From assembly GCA_004017535.1 (NCBI GenBank), contig SAJS01000024.1, positions 1 through 64,000 of the forward strand: a DNA stretch of 64,000 bases, read 5' to 3'. The stretch's first letter is position 1; each line of letters opens with the position of its first letter. This DNA is from Mesorhizobium sp. (lineage in GTDB: Bacteria > Pseudomonadota > Alphaproteobacteria > Rhizobiales > Rhizobiaceae). Under the pieces are notes generated by a model, which saw only the letters and a program-made list of their open reading frames with translations, made no database searches and was not told the DNA's origin. Positions 18,064-27,657 of this stretch are shown piece by piece. The position numbers and the translations under genes were made by a program.

Positions 18064-19345
18064 CCTTCACGGTACCGCCGGTGGCCAGCGTCGAGCCGTA
18101 GATGCTGGCGAGCCAGTCCAGGTTGTCTTCCGCAAAGATCATATTGCGCAAGTAGTGGTCCTTGGCCTTGCCTAGTTCCTCGTTGCTGACACCATCCTCG
18201 GCAATGCGGGCGACTTCGGCAGCGGCCGCCGCTTCGAGATCAGCCAGCTTGGCATCGCCGCGCGGTGCGCCATAGATGGCGAACTTGGTGTCGTCGAGCA
18301 TAGTGCCCTGGAAATAGACGCGGGCGCTGGAAGCGATACCTTGCTGGACAGCGAGCGCCTGGTAGAGCCGGCCGCGGTTACCGCCGCCGAGAATTTCGGC
18401 CAGCAGGTCGAGCGCTTCGGCCTCGCCCGGCTTGGCGGTGTGGTAGGACGGCACCACCCACTGCGTCGAAAAACTGGGCACGCTGACGCGGGCGTCTGAG
18501 AGCGTGACGGTGCGCCTGGTGTTCTGCTCGGGCTCAACCGGCCGGATGCGCGGCGGCAGGTCAGGTCCGCGCGCCACCTTGCCATAGGTCTTCTCGGTCA
18601 GCACCTTCACCGTCTCCGGCTCGACATCGCCGGCCACGATCAGCACGGAGTTGTTGGGCCAATAGTACTTTTCATAGAAGGCGGTGGCGTCGACGCGGTT
18701 CAGCTGCTCGATCTCCTGCATCCAGCCGATGATCGGGATGCGATAGGGCTGGTTCTGCCACAGCGTCGCGTCGATCTCCTCATGGAGCACGTCCTGCGGG
18801 TTAGTGTCGGTGCTTGAGCGGCGCTCCTCGATGACCACGTCGCGCTCGGTCTTGACGACATCGTCGGTCAGGATGAGGTTTCGCATTCGGTCGGCCTCGA
18901 AGCTCATCATCAGCTCGAGCGCCGACGGCGCCACTGTCTGATAGAAGGCGGTGTAGTCGGAGGAGGTGAAGGCATTTTGCGAGCCGCCGATCTCGAACAC
19001 TGCGCGGTCGAATTCGCCGGCCGCATGGTTGGTCGTCGCCTTGAACATCAGATGCTCGAAAAAATGGGCAATGCCGGATTTGCCCGGCGGCTCGTCGGCG
19101 CTGCCGATCTTGTACCACACCATGTGGGTGACGATCGGCGCCCGGTGGTTGGGAATGACGACCACCTCCATGCCGTTGTCGAGCACGAAATCCCTCGCCT
19201 TGCCGTCCTCCCATGCGACGGGGATCGGAGCCGTCCCCGCGCCGACCAACTCGGACGCAACGGACGTCCTGCGAAGCCCATGAGTGCGGGGCTTGCTTGG
19301 TAGTTCTGATAGGGAGAGTGGGGTTATGGGCTGCGTTCCCGGCAA
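18005..19345 (-). CDS. M16-family zinc peptidase, C-terminus lost
   Basis: The catalytic zinc motif HxxEH is present in 'SGIAHFFEHLMFKATTNHAA' with the distal Glu region 'MMSFEADRMRNLILTDDVVK' and 'VVIEERRSSTD'. The M16C half follows ('NQPYRIPIIGWMQEIEQLNR', 'YWPNNSVLIVAGDVEPETVK'). The protein ends abnormally: after 'GGTVKDVEE' the frame enters the inverted fragment, and the last 40 or so residues have moved downstream. The first 40 residues also do not resemble a signal peptide, although such proteins are periplasmic. Both M16 genes are therefore probably damaged. Confidence 0.82.
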   Translation of the reverse strand: MPGTQPITPLSLSELPSKPRTHGLRRTSVASELVGAGTAPIPVAWEDGKARDFVLDNGMEVVVIPNHRAPIVTHMVWYKIGSADEPPGKSGIAHFFEHLMFKATTNHAAGEFDRAVFEIGGSQNAFTSSDYTAFYQTVAPSALELMMSFEADRMRNLILTDDVVKTERDVVIEERRSSTDTNPQDVLHEEIDATLWQNQPYRIPIIGWMQEIEQLNRVDATAFYEKYYWPNNSVLIVAGDVEPETVKVLTEKTYGKVARGPDLPPRIRPVEPEQNTRRTVTLSDARVSVPSFSTQWVVPSYHTAKPGEAEALDLLAEILGGGNRGRLYQALAVQQGIASSARVYFQGTMLDDTKFAIYGAPRGDAKLADLEAAAAAEVARIAEDGVSNEELGKAKDHYLRNMIFAEDNLDWLASIYGSTLATGGTVKDVEERPNRFPLCGPPPARR

Positions 19346-20434
19346 AGTGATCTGTTCCTCATTTTGAAGGATCTATGTCTCCCGAACGCCTATTGGGAGA
19401 AAGTGGATCGGCACGCGACGCCGAGCCACGTGAGCCGTCAGCGTGTTGCTGGGCCTGACGCGAGCCTCATCTTTGGATGCGTCCGGGAAACTTTCGGCAT
19501 GGTGAGGCCATGGGAAGTCTGCTCGTTATCCATTGGGTGTTTGCGGATACCTGAGCATGCCCCGTGCCAAGTAAGAAAGCCCCGATTCGCAAGGTTTGAT
19601 CCAACCTTGATACTTGCGATATCCGACATTGTCGGGCATCCGACAGAAAGCGCCTTTCGCCGGCGCGCCGGCTATGACGCTCGCCTCCTCCGGCGTGACG
19701 ACGATCCTTTGGCGGGCGCCGCGCACACCGATCTGCCCGCCTATCAGCACCGCGACATCGAAGGACAGCGCGATCGTGACTGGATGGGTCTTACGCAAAC
19801 ATGCAGCAGTGCCACCGCGATCAGGACTTCATCCGCCCCACAAAGACCCGAGCGCGAGGGACGACGTGTAAGGCAACATGTCATCCTCGATAATGATGCC
19901 GCGCATAAAGAGGTAAGGTCCCTCGTCGTACCGGCGAGCCCCTTCGCTGGGTCTCGCGAGGGTCTGGTTTGCGAACGTCGACCGACAGCATCACGGCATG
20001 GGCGGCCCCATCGGTAGGCAAGCATTGACCGTGCCATCAGCGTTGAGGCAGCGCAGAGCCCAATTTCCCGGTGCCAGCCGGTACGTTGGAGCTTCAACTG
20101 TGGCCAGCCAAGCGGGCCGAGGCCGTGAAACTCCTGATACCCTGGACCGTCCGGATTGCAACGCACGACGCCTTGGTCTCGCGCCAACGTCCATTGACGC
20201 TCAGCGAAGCATCATGCGGACGAGCTGGGAAAGCTTGGCCGGGCCGGCGCCTTCCCAGGCGCACGGGACGCGCGACGACCCATGTGGACCTTGGATTTCA
20301 CTACGCACTTACGCTGCTTCGGCCTTGTCAGCAGCCTGAGCATAAAGCGTGCTCAGCTTTCAGGGCGAGCCTCTTTCATGTTGATAGCATCTGTCGTCAT
20401 TCAGGATCGCCCCATTTTCGCATGCCGCTTGCAG
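19346..20434. other. Degenerate region without a recognisable gene
   Basis: The minus strand shows broken coding traces such as 'LAPGNWALRCLNADGTVNAC' and 'VLIGGQIGVRGARQRIVVTP' in different frames. I cannot name the family. It reads like an old, decayed gene rather than spacer. Confidence 0.4.
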
Positions 20435-20453
20435 CTTTCAGACTGTTGTCAGC
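20435..20453. promoter_or_regulatory. Operator-like direct repeat, copy 1
   Basis: CTTTCAGACTGTTGTCAGC contains TTTCAG and TGTCAG 11 bases apart. Near-identical copies lie at 23277 and 25035 upstream of a lipoprotein gene and its relic. The bases after it (GGTCTCGTTTAACG...) also resemble those after the other copies, so this is a third, decayed copy of that leader. Confidence 0.5.
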
Positions 20454-21199
20454 CAGGGCCGCCATAAAGGGTCTCGTTTAACGCATTCGGGAGGCTTCAT
20501 GACTCGACCACATTAATTTCGGGCGGTTCGCCGGCGCTCCGAATGGCACTTAACACCAGATCCTCTCCAAACCCGTGATGATCCAAGAGGAAAACGAAAA
20601 ATCCCTAAATCAGAAAAAAGCACCGATACGGTCGGCTCCAGGCTGATGAAATTGCGGTCTCACTTGCCACGCACGATACTTGCGATGGCGATGGCCATTG
20701 CAAGGGCCGGTCAAGCACCCAAGACGCTGACAAGCACGCCTCCGACCAAAGCTCGATCGTTGGCAGCCTTTCTAGCCGTATACTTGGGGCATTTTGGGAC
20801 GGCGATCCGGACGCCGATTAAAACCTGCCGGTCGTCTAAATGGAATGGTTGGTCCGGGTCCTTACTGGACCTGCGCCAACCCGATCGGGCCGGCGCACAG
20901 GGGCACCCAGACAATTGGACACGTCGCCTTTGCGCGGCGGCTTGCACTTTCTCGGATGGCCTTTTTTCTCCCCGGGCGAAATCGAGCGAGCGGTGAGGCG
21001 GAGCCTTCGATTTTGCCGATCATGTCGTGTCGCTTCGATCGAACTGCTCAGACGATGATAGCGGCATTGATTGCCGCGGCCGAAATGCGTTGTGTGAAGT
21101 ACGATTTCTACGCCGTATACATACTGCCGTACAGTTCGCCATGTCAGCAGCCTTGCCAGCAATCCGCCCTGTGTCCAACTGTCGTCGAATTCACCGGTG
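20454..21199. other. No recognisable gene
   Basis: Downstream of the sensor kinase gene (minus strand). Frames on both strands lack family signatures. Confidence 0.4.
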
Positions 21200-22528
21200 T
21201 CATTGAGGAATTCGTATGATCGCCTCGAAACCATCATTGCGACCGCGGGCGGGCGACGCAAGCTCTAGACTGCCACCGATCCGCTGGATAACCATGTTAG
21301 CGATATGTAGACCAAGGCCTGAGCCCGCAGCAGGAGTAGCACCACGACTAAATCGCTTTGTAAGCCCTTCGAGGTCGGGGAGGGGCACCACCGGTCCGGC
21401 GTTTGCAATAGCGATGGTTCCATCAGTTTGGACGGAAACTGTTGTCGGAACAGTGGCCAGTCCATGTATCAGCGCATTCTCGATCAGGTTACGAAGGAGG
21501 ATCCCAAACGCATCGACATCCACTTTGCGCATCAAAGTGGGGCAGCCGTCGACGTTAAGATGCAGGCGTCCGGCATATTGCGGCTTTTTCCTCAGGTCGT
21601 CGATTTCCAGCCGAACCGATCGGACAAGATCGATCGCGTGATCCGCCATGCCAACCCCCGATTCAGCTTGAGCGAGCTGAAGCACTTTTTCGACAAGGCG
21701 GCCAAGGCTCGACAGCGCTTGCTCGATGCCGCGCGCACGCATTTTGGCCGACCCATTGGGGAGCTCGGCCACTAATCTCTGCATCTGAGCGATTGAACCT
21801 GCGATCGGCGTGCGCAGTTCATGCGCACTGTTTGCGGCGAACTCGCGTTCGGCCTCGAGAGCCGCCCGCAGACGATCGAGAAGCCGATTGACGGATGCCG
21901 CGATTGGAGCCAACTCTGCCGGGAAATCGCTCAAGTCCATTGGTGACAGATTGCCGCCGTCGCGCGATCCGATCTGCTGTCGCAGTACCTCGATTGGCCG
22001 CAGCGAGCGCCGGATCACGATCCACCAAACAGCTAAGCTAAAGGGCAGGAGCACGAGTGTCGGAAGGAAGACAAAAAGTGCGCCCTTCGCGATTGTGGTA
22101 CGGCGGCCATCAAGCGGTTCGGCCAACTGATGATACACGCCGTCTTGGATCTGCTCTGTGTAGACGCGGTAATCAGCGTTTCCCCAAAAGCCGTTACTCA
22201 GGGGAGCATCAGGGAAGGGCTGCTGACCCTCTTCCGGTTCAGAAATAAGCACTACCCCGTACTTATTAATAACCTGCTCACGATAGGTCCAGTACTTTTC
22301 ATAAGTTGGCAAGTGGTTATTGTATTGATCAACGTGTTTTCCATTCAAGACCTTGATCAGCTCTGGTTGTCTGTACTTTGCGCTCGCCTTGAGCAAGTCA
22401 TCCGAACTTTCGTTTACATTATTGCAAAAAATGAACGCAGCAATGGTTGGGGCGGCGATCCAAACCAGGAGCGTTGCCCCGCCTAACCACGATATCAGCT
22501 TTCTCGTCATGCTGTTCGAGTTCGTCAT
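21200..22528 (-). CDS. Two-component sensor histidine kinase
   Basis: 442 residues. Membrane segments at about 13-34 and 150-172 flank a periplasmic sensor domain of about 110 residues. A HAMP-like linker ('IRRSLRPIEVLRQQIGSRDG') leads to the H-box 'FAANSAHELRTPI' with His236, the N-box 'NLIENALIHG', and the G-box 'GSGLGLHIA'. It belongs to the PmrB/QseC-like class that pairs with OmpR regulators. Its ATG overlaps the TGA of the regulator gene at 22525 (ATGA), so the two are co-translated. The signal sensed is unknown. Confidence 0.9.
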   Translation of the reverse strand: MTNSNSMTRKLISWLGGATLLVWIAAPTIAAFIFCNNVNESSDDLLKASAKYRQPELIKVLNGKHVDQYNNHLPTYEKYWTYREQVINKYGVVLISEPEEGQQPFPDAPLSNGFWGNADYRVYTEQIQDGVYHQLAEPLDGRRTTIAKGALFVFLPTLVLLPFSLAVWWIVIRRSLRPIEVLRQQIGSRDGGNLSPMDLSDFPAELAPIAASVNRLLDRLRAALEAEREFAANSAHELRTPIAGSIAQMQRLVAELPNGSAKMRARGIEQALSSLGRLVEKVLQLAQAESGVGMADHAIDLVRSVRLEIDDLRKKPQYAGRLHLNVDGCPTLMRKVDVDAFGILLRNLIENALIHGLATVPTTVSVQTDGTIAIANAGPVVPLPDLEGLTKRFSRGATPAAGSGLGLHIANMVIQRIGGSLELASPARGRNDGFEAIIRIPQ

Positions 22529-23184
22529 GTGACCACGAGCCTGTATCCGAAGCCACGCACGGTTGCTATTCTATCCCCGCCGATCTTCTTGCGGAGCCGG
22601 CTGACATAAACCTCCACTGTGTTGCTCTCGAACTCCGAATTGAATGAATAAAGCGCGTGCTCGATCTTCCCCTTTGAAACGACCGAACCGGGCTGGCGTA
22701 GAAGGCAGTCGAGCACCGCCCATTCGCGTCCAGACAGGTGGACCTCCTGCCCGTCGCGGAAGAGGCGTCGCTCGGCTGCCTGTATGGAAAGCGTCCCAAC
22801 CGAAAATTGCGGCTCCGGAAAATGCCCTTGGCGACGTGCCACTGCACGGATGCGTGCCGAGAGTTCCCCCAGATCGAACGGCTTGACCAAATAGTCGTCG
22901 GCGCCAGCGTTGAGCCCCTCGATGCGATGCGAAATCCGATCGCGGGCTGTCAGAATGATGACCGGCGTTGTATCAAGCCCCTTGATCAGCTCCCGCAGAT
23001 AGTCGATGCCATTGCCGTCCGGCAGGTGAACGTCGAGCAAAATAACGTCGTAGCCGGCCACAGCTGCATGAACGCGCGCTCTGGACAGGTCCTCGGCCCA
23101 GTCGACCGCGTGGCCACCAGCCACCAAATGATCGTGCACAGCACTTCTAAGGTCGTCGTCGTCTTCAATGAGCAGTATTCGCAT
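22525..23184 (-). CDS. OmpR-family response regulator
   Basis: 219 residues. The receiver has the acidic pair 'IEDDDDL', phosphorylatable Asp51 ('VILLDVHLPDGNG'), the Thr of 'ILTARD' and the Lys of 'LVKPFD'. The winged-helix C-terminal domain ends 'SNTVEVYVSRLRKKIGGDRI' and 'VRGFGYRLV'. It is the likely binder of the 11-bp direct repeat at 23277, which sits in the divergent promoter between this gene and the lipoprotein gene. A truncated duplicate lies at 24390-24943. Confidence 0.92.
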   Translation of the reverse strand: MRILLIEDDDDLRSAVHDHLVAGGHAVDWAEDLSRARVHAAVAGYDVILLDVHLPDGNGIDYLRELIKGLDTTPVIILTARDRISHRIEGLNAGADDYLVKPFDLGELSARIRAVARRQGHFPEPQFSVGTLSIQAAERRLFRDGQEVHLSGREWAVLDCLLRQPGSVVSKGKIEHALYSFNSEFESNTVEVYVSRLRKKIGGDRIATVRGFGYRLVVT

Positions 23185-23276
23185 CAGGCTGCCGAGCTCC
23201 GGTATGAGGGCAAGGCTCCTGCCTTATTGATCGAAGCTGACAGTAGGCTGAACCGGCGCCAGCGAATATCTGGGGG

Positions 23277-23296
23277 CTTTCAGGCTGCTGTCAGCT
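23277..23296. promoter_or_regulatory. Operator-like direct repeat, copy 2
   Basis: CTTTCAGGCTGCTGTCAGCT: TTTCAG and TGTCAG are 11 bases apart, the helical spacing used by OmpR-family regulators. It is 48 bases upstream of the lipoprotein ATG and 93 bases upstream of the regulator start on the other strand. Confidence 0.6.
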
Positions 23297-23343
23297 ACAA
23301 TTGCAAGAAAGGGGTCGTTAACAAAGCCAAACGAAGAGGCCTT

Positions 23344-23841
23344 ATGAAACCCCTCCTGATCTCGGCACTTTTGCTCAATGTGACCACCGGCGGCTGTACA
23401 CTGGTTGGCGGGCAATTCGACGTGGCGGTCAACGAATGGCAGCCGCGCCACGCGTCAATGTCCAGGCTTGAAACTGACAGGTGTCTTAAATACGAGGGCA
23501 CCGTAGCGGGTGCCTCCAGTTATCGAACAGTGCCTAGCAGGTCAGAAGTGCACTTTGACCATAGGGGTCGTCCGTATTTTCGGCGCTCGCGAACAGAGTC
23601 GACGGTCAATCGATGCGCCACTGCCAGAGTCTGGAACGGTCAAGTGTTTGTTATCCCCCGTCCGGGCCATATTCTCTGCCGAGGACCAAGAAGGCCCTAT
23701 TTTCGGTGCCCACGAACAGAGCCAACGGTCAATCGATGCGCCACTGCCAGGGTCTGGAACGGTCAAGTGTTTGTGATCCCCTGTCCCGGCCGTGTTCTCT
23801 GCCGAACTCGCCCTTGTAGTCGGCACACCAAAGATCGTTAG
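23344..23841 (+). CDS. Putative lipoprotein with a 41-residue tandem repeat, unknown function
   Basis: 165 residues. The signal 'MKPLLISALLLNVTTGGC' has a lipobox ending in Cys18. Residues 77-117 and 118 on are two copies of one unit ('PYFRRSRTESTVNRCATARV', then 'WNGQVFVIPRPGHILCR') that differ by a few substitutions and stay in frame. I do not recognise the family. The end runs into the truncated IS481 transposase on the other strand, so the C-terminus may be artificial. Divergent expression from the two-component operon and the shared operator suggest it is a target of that system. Confidence 0.5.
   Translation: MKPLLISALLLNVTTGGCTLVGGQFDVAVNEWQPRHASMSRLETDRCLKYEGTVAGASSYRTVPSRSEVHFDHRGRPYFRRSRTESTVNRCATARVWNGQVFVIPRPGHILCRGPRRPYFRCPRTEPTVNRCATARVWNGQVFVIPCPGRVLCRTRPCSRHTKDR
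23573..23812 (+). repeat. 123-base tandem duplication
   Basis: Two copies of a roughly 120-base unit, starting near 23573 and 23696, share long identical stretches such as GGTCAATCGATGCGCCACTG. The unit length of 41 codons keeps the plus-strand frame open. Confidence 0.75.
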
Positions 23842-24264
23842 GGCGACAGCCGTTTGAAAGTGGTGTCCCCGTCGCCCTGTTGCGCCTGCGCTTGCGGCGC
23901 TCGACCATGCCGTGGCGGTCGAGCACGGCATATGCACCCTCGAGATCGCGGGCCGGTGCACATCCGGATACAGCCGGGCCAGCCGCTCGCGTATCTTCGG
24001 CGCACCCCATGTCGGCTTGTCTTGCTTGAGGCGCACAATCAGCTTCTCGATTTGAAACGGAAGCTGATTGGCGTGGCGATAGGGCCGCCGCGATCGGTCC
24101 GTCAGCCCCTCCAGGCCGCTATCATTGTAGCGCGTGAGGATCTTGTAGCCGGTCTTGCGCGAGATATCGAACTCCCGGCAAAGCACCGCCATCTTCTCGC
24201 CGTCCAGCAGCCGGGCGACGAACTTCAGCCGCTCTTCCATGACGTTACACTCCTTCCAAGGCAC
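23815..24264 (-). pseudogene. IS481-family transposase, N-terminal part
   Basis: The minus strand reads 'NVMEERLKFVARLLDGEKMA', 'FDISRKTGYKILTRYND', 'RSRRPYRHANQLPFQIEKLI' and 'DKPTWGAPKIRERLARLYPD'; a shift near 23930 moves homology to 'RPNDLWCADYKGEFGR', where it stops. The DDE core is therefore cut after its first strand. The element's outer end is probably the AAATGTCACCCATCTCTCGG near 24315-24335. Confidence 0.82.
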
Positions 24265-24384
24265 CTTGCTCTCCTTGCAAAGGGCCGAAAGTGTAACCCA
24301 TCTATCCGGAATGAAATGTCACCCATCTCTCGGGAAGGGCAGTCATGGCCAAGGCAACTGGAAGCCGAATTTTCTTTTAGAGTA

Positions 24385-25155
24385 TGAATCAGCGCCGTCT
24401 GCCGAAAAGCGCGTCCACGATCTTCCCTTTTGAAACGACCGTGCAGGGCTGGGGCAGACGGTAGTCGAGCACCGCCCATCCGCGTCAAGTCAGGTAGACC
24501 TCCTGCCCGTCGCGGAAGAGGCGTCGCTCGGCTGCCTGTATGGAAAGCGTCCCAACCGAAAATTGCGGCTCCGGAAAATGCCCATGGCGACGTGCCACTG
24601 CATGGATACGCGCTGAGAGTTCCCCCAGATCGAACGGCTTGACCAAATAGTCGTCGGCTCCAGCGTTGAAGCCCTCGATGCGATGCGAAATCCGATCGCA
24701 GGCTGTCAGAATGATGACCGGTGCCGATTCAAGTTCCTTGATCAGCTCCCGCAGATAGTCGATCCCATTGCCGTCCGGCAGGTGAACGTCGAGCAAAATA
24801 AGGTCGTAGCCGACCACAGCTGCATAATCGCGCGCTTCGGACAGGTTCTTGGCCCAGTCGACCGCGTGGCCACCAGCCACCAAATGATCGTGCATAGCAC
24901 TTCCAAGGTCCTTATCGTCTTCAGTGAGCAGTATTCGCATCATGCTGCCGAGCTCCGGTATGAGGGCAAGGCTCCCATCTTATTGGTCGAAGCTGACAAT
25001 AGGCTGAACCGGCGGCAGCGAATTATTTGGGGAGCTTTCAGGCTGCTGTCAGCTACAACTTGCAAGAAAGGGGTCGTTAACAAAGCCAAACGAAGAGCCC
25101 CTATGAAACCCGTCCTGACCTCGGCACTTTTGCTCAATGTGACCCCCGGCGGCTG
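24385..25155. repeat. Segmental duplication of the regulator/lipoprotein junction
   Basis: Bases 24385-25155 repeat 22640-23410 with scattered substitutions: regulator 3' part, divergent promoter with the TTTCAG-N5-TGTCAG operator (25035-25054) and the lipoprotein signal peptide. The IS481 remnant lies between the two copies. Confidence 0.85.
24390..24943 (-). pseudogene. Duplicate response regulator, C-terminus decayed
   Basis: Nearly identical to the regulator at 22525-23184 through residue 151, with receiver Asp51 kept ('LILLDVHLPDGNG'). A stop follows 'QEVYLT', then the frame continues as 'WAVLDYRLPQPCTVVSKGKI' and ends where the IS481 element begins, so the DNA-recognition helix and wing are lost. 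No second sensor kinase accompanies it. Confidence 0.85.
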
Positions 25156-25380
25156 CATCAGCAAATTGATTTGGGAAACAGGCGCGCCGGTTCTAACGAC
25201 CGACGCAGGCCGAGGTCTGGAACAGCTGGACCAGCGAACGGCGTCTTCGGTTTTTCAGGCAACAGCCACATGGAAGAATATGATTGGCTCGACCATGCGC
25301 CGAGCTTTGTCGAACGGATTGGTCGCGGGCGCACCACCACAGATTATGGCAGGTTTACGCCCTGGCCTTGACACCCGGGG
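25104..25380 (+). pseudogene. Duplicate lipoprotein signal peptide joined to other sequence
   Basis: 'MKPVLTSALLLNVTPGGC' repeats the signal and lipobox of the gene at 23344, then diverges at once. A neighbouring frame reads 'SHMEEYDWLDHAPSFVERIG', faintly like the omptin outer-membrane proteases, but no full domain can be assembled. Treated as a relic. Confidence 0.4.
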
Positions 25381-25697
25381 TGATCGTCACCGGCGGAGCC
25401 GCGGCGTACTGATCGGATATCCAACGTCGCTGAGTCTCTCGTCGGTGCAGTGGATCTCTCGGCTTAGCCATCATGCAAAAAACGACGGTTCCGCGACACC
25501 ACTTTTCAGGTCCGTGACACAGGCTTTGTGAGCCGATCTGTTGTTCTTACCCCAGGCTAATGGCTGAACAGCTCTGTCGCCGGCTCGATGCGCCAGATGG
25601 CGCGATGTTTTGAACCCTTTCACGAGGCGACGGCAGCAGCCGACCGGCTCTCCTATCGCGGCTCCCGCGATCCACACACCCAACAAGGGAATCTACC

Positions 25698-26819
25698 ATG
25701 GTAATGAAGGCACCGGTTGCCGACGCTAGGAATGGGTCGGTAGTAGATCGGCTGGTCGGCATCGACCTCGCTCGGGGCCTGGCTGTCTTCGGGATGTATG
25801 CCGCCCATCTCGGTCCCGACCCCGGCGAAGGAGGACTAGTCGGGTTTCTGATGGAACTAACCCATGGGCGGCCGTCGGCCCTGTTTGCCGTATTGGCCGG
25901 TTTTTCAATCCTCCTGATTACAGGTCGCAAGGCGCCGAAGTCGGGGATAGCCGGTAGACAGGCCATCGCCAGAGTCGCAATTCGTGCCCTTGTTTTGCTC
26001 GCGCTTGGCTCAATCCTGGGCTGCCTCGGTACCCAGGTCGAAGTCATCCTAGAATACTACGGAATTTGCTTCTTGTTGGTATTGCCGCTCCATCGGCTCA
26101 GCGCATATCAGCTGGGCTTGATCGCTGCCGCTACGGCATTAGTTCTCCCGCAAGTCCGTTCCTCCCTTCTGTCGGTTGCCCCCAACCTCCTCGACCCGGT
26201 CTTCAACCTCATGGTCAACGGCTACTATCCCGCGGTGACCTGGGTTCCTTTCCTCATCGCTGGCATGGCCATCGCGCGCCTTAATCTTAATACGCTAGCA
26301 GCGCATTGGCGCCTTGGTCTGGCGGGGGTCGCGCTGGCCGTGTTGGGCCATGGGGGATCCTTGCTCGCGCTGAGTTCCCGCGCTTTGACTGAAACCTCCT
26401 TGTGGTGGTCTGACGTTGACGGCGTTTTTGAGCCTTCCAAGTCGTCATTGATAGTCAAGTCGTCATGGATAGCCGCACCTCATAGCGAAACGACGCTTTC
26501 GATCGTGGGCAGCACCGGTTGCGCAATGATCATCTTGGCGGCTTGCATGCTCGCTGTGGATGCGCTCCCGCGTCTGCGAAAGCTGGTCTGGCCAATAATC
26601 GCAGTCGGCTCGATGTCTTTGACGGCCTATGTGCTGCACATTGCGGGAATAGCCTATCTTATGAAGATAAACATTTTCAAAGACGAGAGCCTGTCCACGC
26701 TCTTTGGCTTCGTTGTGGTTATCAGCACTTTTGCGGTGCTTTGGCTGCGCGTCTTCCAGCGAGGACCGATGGAAGTGCTGATGGGTAGGGTCGCAGATCT
26801 CGCGCGTCACATCCGCTGA
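25698..26819 (+). CDS. DUF418-type multi-pass membrane protein (acyltransferase-like)
   Basis: 373 residues with about ten hydrophobic segments. The start 'VDRLVGIDLARGLAVFGMYA' is the hallmark of the DUF418/heparan-acetyltransferase-like superfamily, as is the later 'VGSMSLTAYVLHIAGIAYLM'. A ribosome site (AGGGAA) precedes the ATG. These proteins are thought to move acyl groups across the membrane or act in transport, but the role is not settled. No operon partners; it stands alone between IS relics and looks intact. Confidence 0.8.
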   Translation: MVMKAPVADARNGSVVDRLVGIDLARGLAVFGMYAAHLGPDPGEGGLVGFLMELTHGRPSALFAVLAGFSILLITGRKAPKSGIAGRQAIARVAIRALVLLALGSILGCLGTQVEVILEYYGICFLLVLPLHRLSAYQLGLIAAATALVLPQVRSSLLSVAPNLLDPVFNLMVNGYYPAVTWVPFLIAGMAIARLNLNTLAAHWRLGLAGVALAVLGHGGSLLALSSRALTETSLWWSDVDGVFEPSKSSLIVKSSWIAAPHSETTLSIVGSTGCAMIILAACMLAVDALPRLRKLVWPIIAVGSMSLTAYVLHIAGIAYLMKINIFKDESLSTLFGFVVVISTFAVLWLRVFQRGPMEVLMGRVADLARHIR

Positions 26820-26984
26820 GCACCGCCGCGCCCCGGCCTCCCGATCACATTACGGACAAAAAAGGTGGGGTTTTGTCCAAAGCTTGTTCGCGGCAGGGGA
26901 GGGTACTTCCTCCCACCCTGCCGCCTTGTTGATGGAAGCTAAAACGGTCGCGCAGGCGCTAGAGTTGGCATCGGCATAATCAGC

Positions 26985-27640
26985 TTAAACTCGCGAAGTT
27001 AAACCCGCGGTTGGTCTATGTCGGCCCGCCTCACCTGAAAGGCTAAGGTATCCGTTTCGGTCAAGGGTTTTAGGGGCCATTTTCGCTGCGCCTTGAGGAG
27101 AGCGTTTGCTAGGATGAGGAGCTTTCGCAACAAGATGATGACCTTTGCGGGTTTGCCTGCCGCCTTTAGCGCCTGGTATTTTGCCTTGAGGTCGGGGTTG
27201 AAGCGCAGGGCGAAGGCCGGGCATGTAGAGGGCCTGGCGAACATTGGCCCGGCCGCCCCGGATGAAGGCGCGGCCGCTCCATTTTGCCGAGGCCGGCGAG
27301 GCTTGCGGCCTTTGGTTCCGAGTTCCGGCATGTCGATGGTGAGTGTGCAGGCGGTGGCATCCGAGGCGCCATATGCTGGTCAGGATTTCGCGGCGCTGGA
27401 CAGCGTCGGGATCGGCTTTCATGAGGGTAAGCATCGTCTGATCGATATCGCTGAGTTCACGTGGATCTGCTCCAGCCACTCGTTGTTGTGGCGCCTGAGC
27501 AAGGCAAGCGGTCAAGGTCTGGCTCTGGTGCTGGCTGCGGTGCGATCCCCGCACGGGCCAGGTGCCGATCGTGTCGACGATCCACCTCGCCGCGACCAGA
27601 GAGCTGCTACTCTCTTCCGCTGTTCATTCTGGCCTCTTCG
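26985..27640 (-). pseudogene. IS110-family transposase, C-terminal part with frameshifts
   Basis: Pieces in two or three minus-strand frames give the Transposase_20 block: 'MPELGTKGRK', 'GRAFIRGGRANVRQALYMPG' and 'LRFNPDLKAKYQALKAAGKP', then 'LLILANALLKAQRKW'. The N-terminal DEDD domain is missing. Confidence 0.8.
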
Positions 27641-27657
27641 CAATGAATGTCATAAAA

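Noticed and set aside
17452..18189. Long plus-strand reading frame across the M16 genes as a protein gene
   Set aside because: Apart from the 25 codons of the inverted fragment it is antisense to conserved M16 sequence and has no domain of its own.
19526..20187. Minus-strand frames near 19.5-20.2 kb as intact genes
   Set aside because: Coding-like stretches change frame repeatedly and have no start or ribosome site; I could not assemble a family.
25171..25371. Omptin-like protease gene
   Set aside because: Only about 20 residues resemble omptins; catalytic residues and barrel strands cannot be traced.
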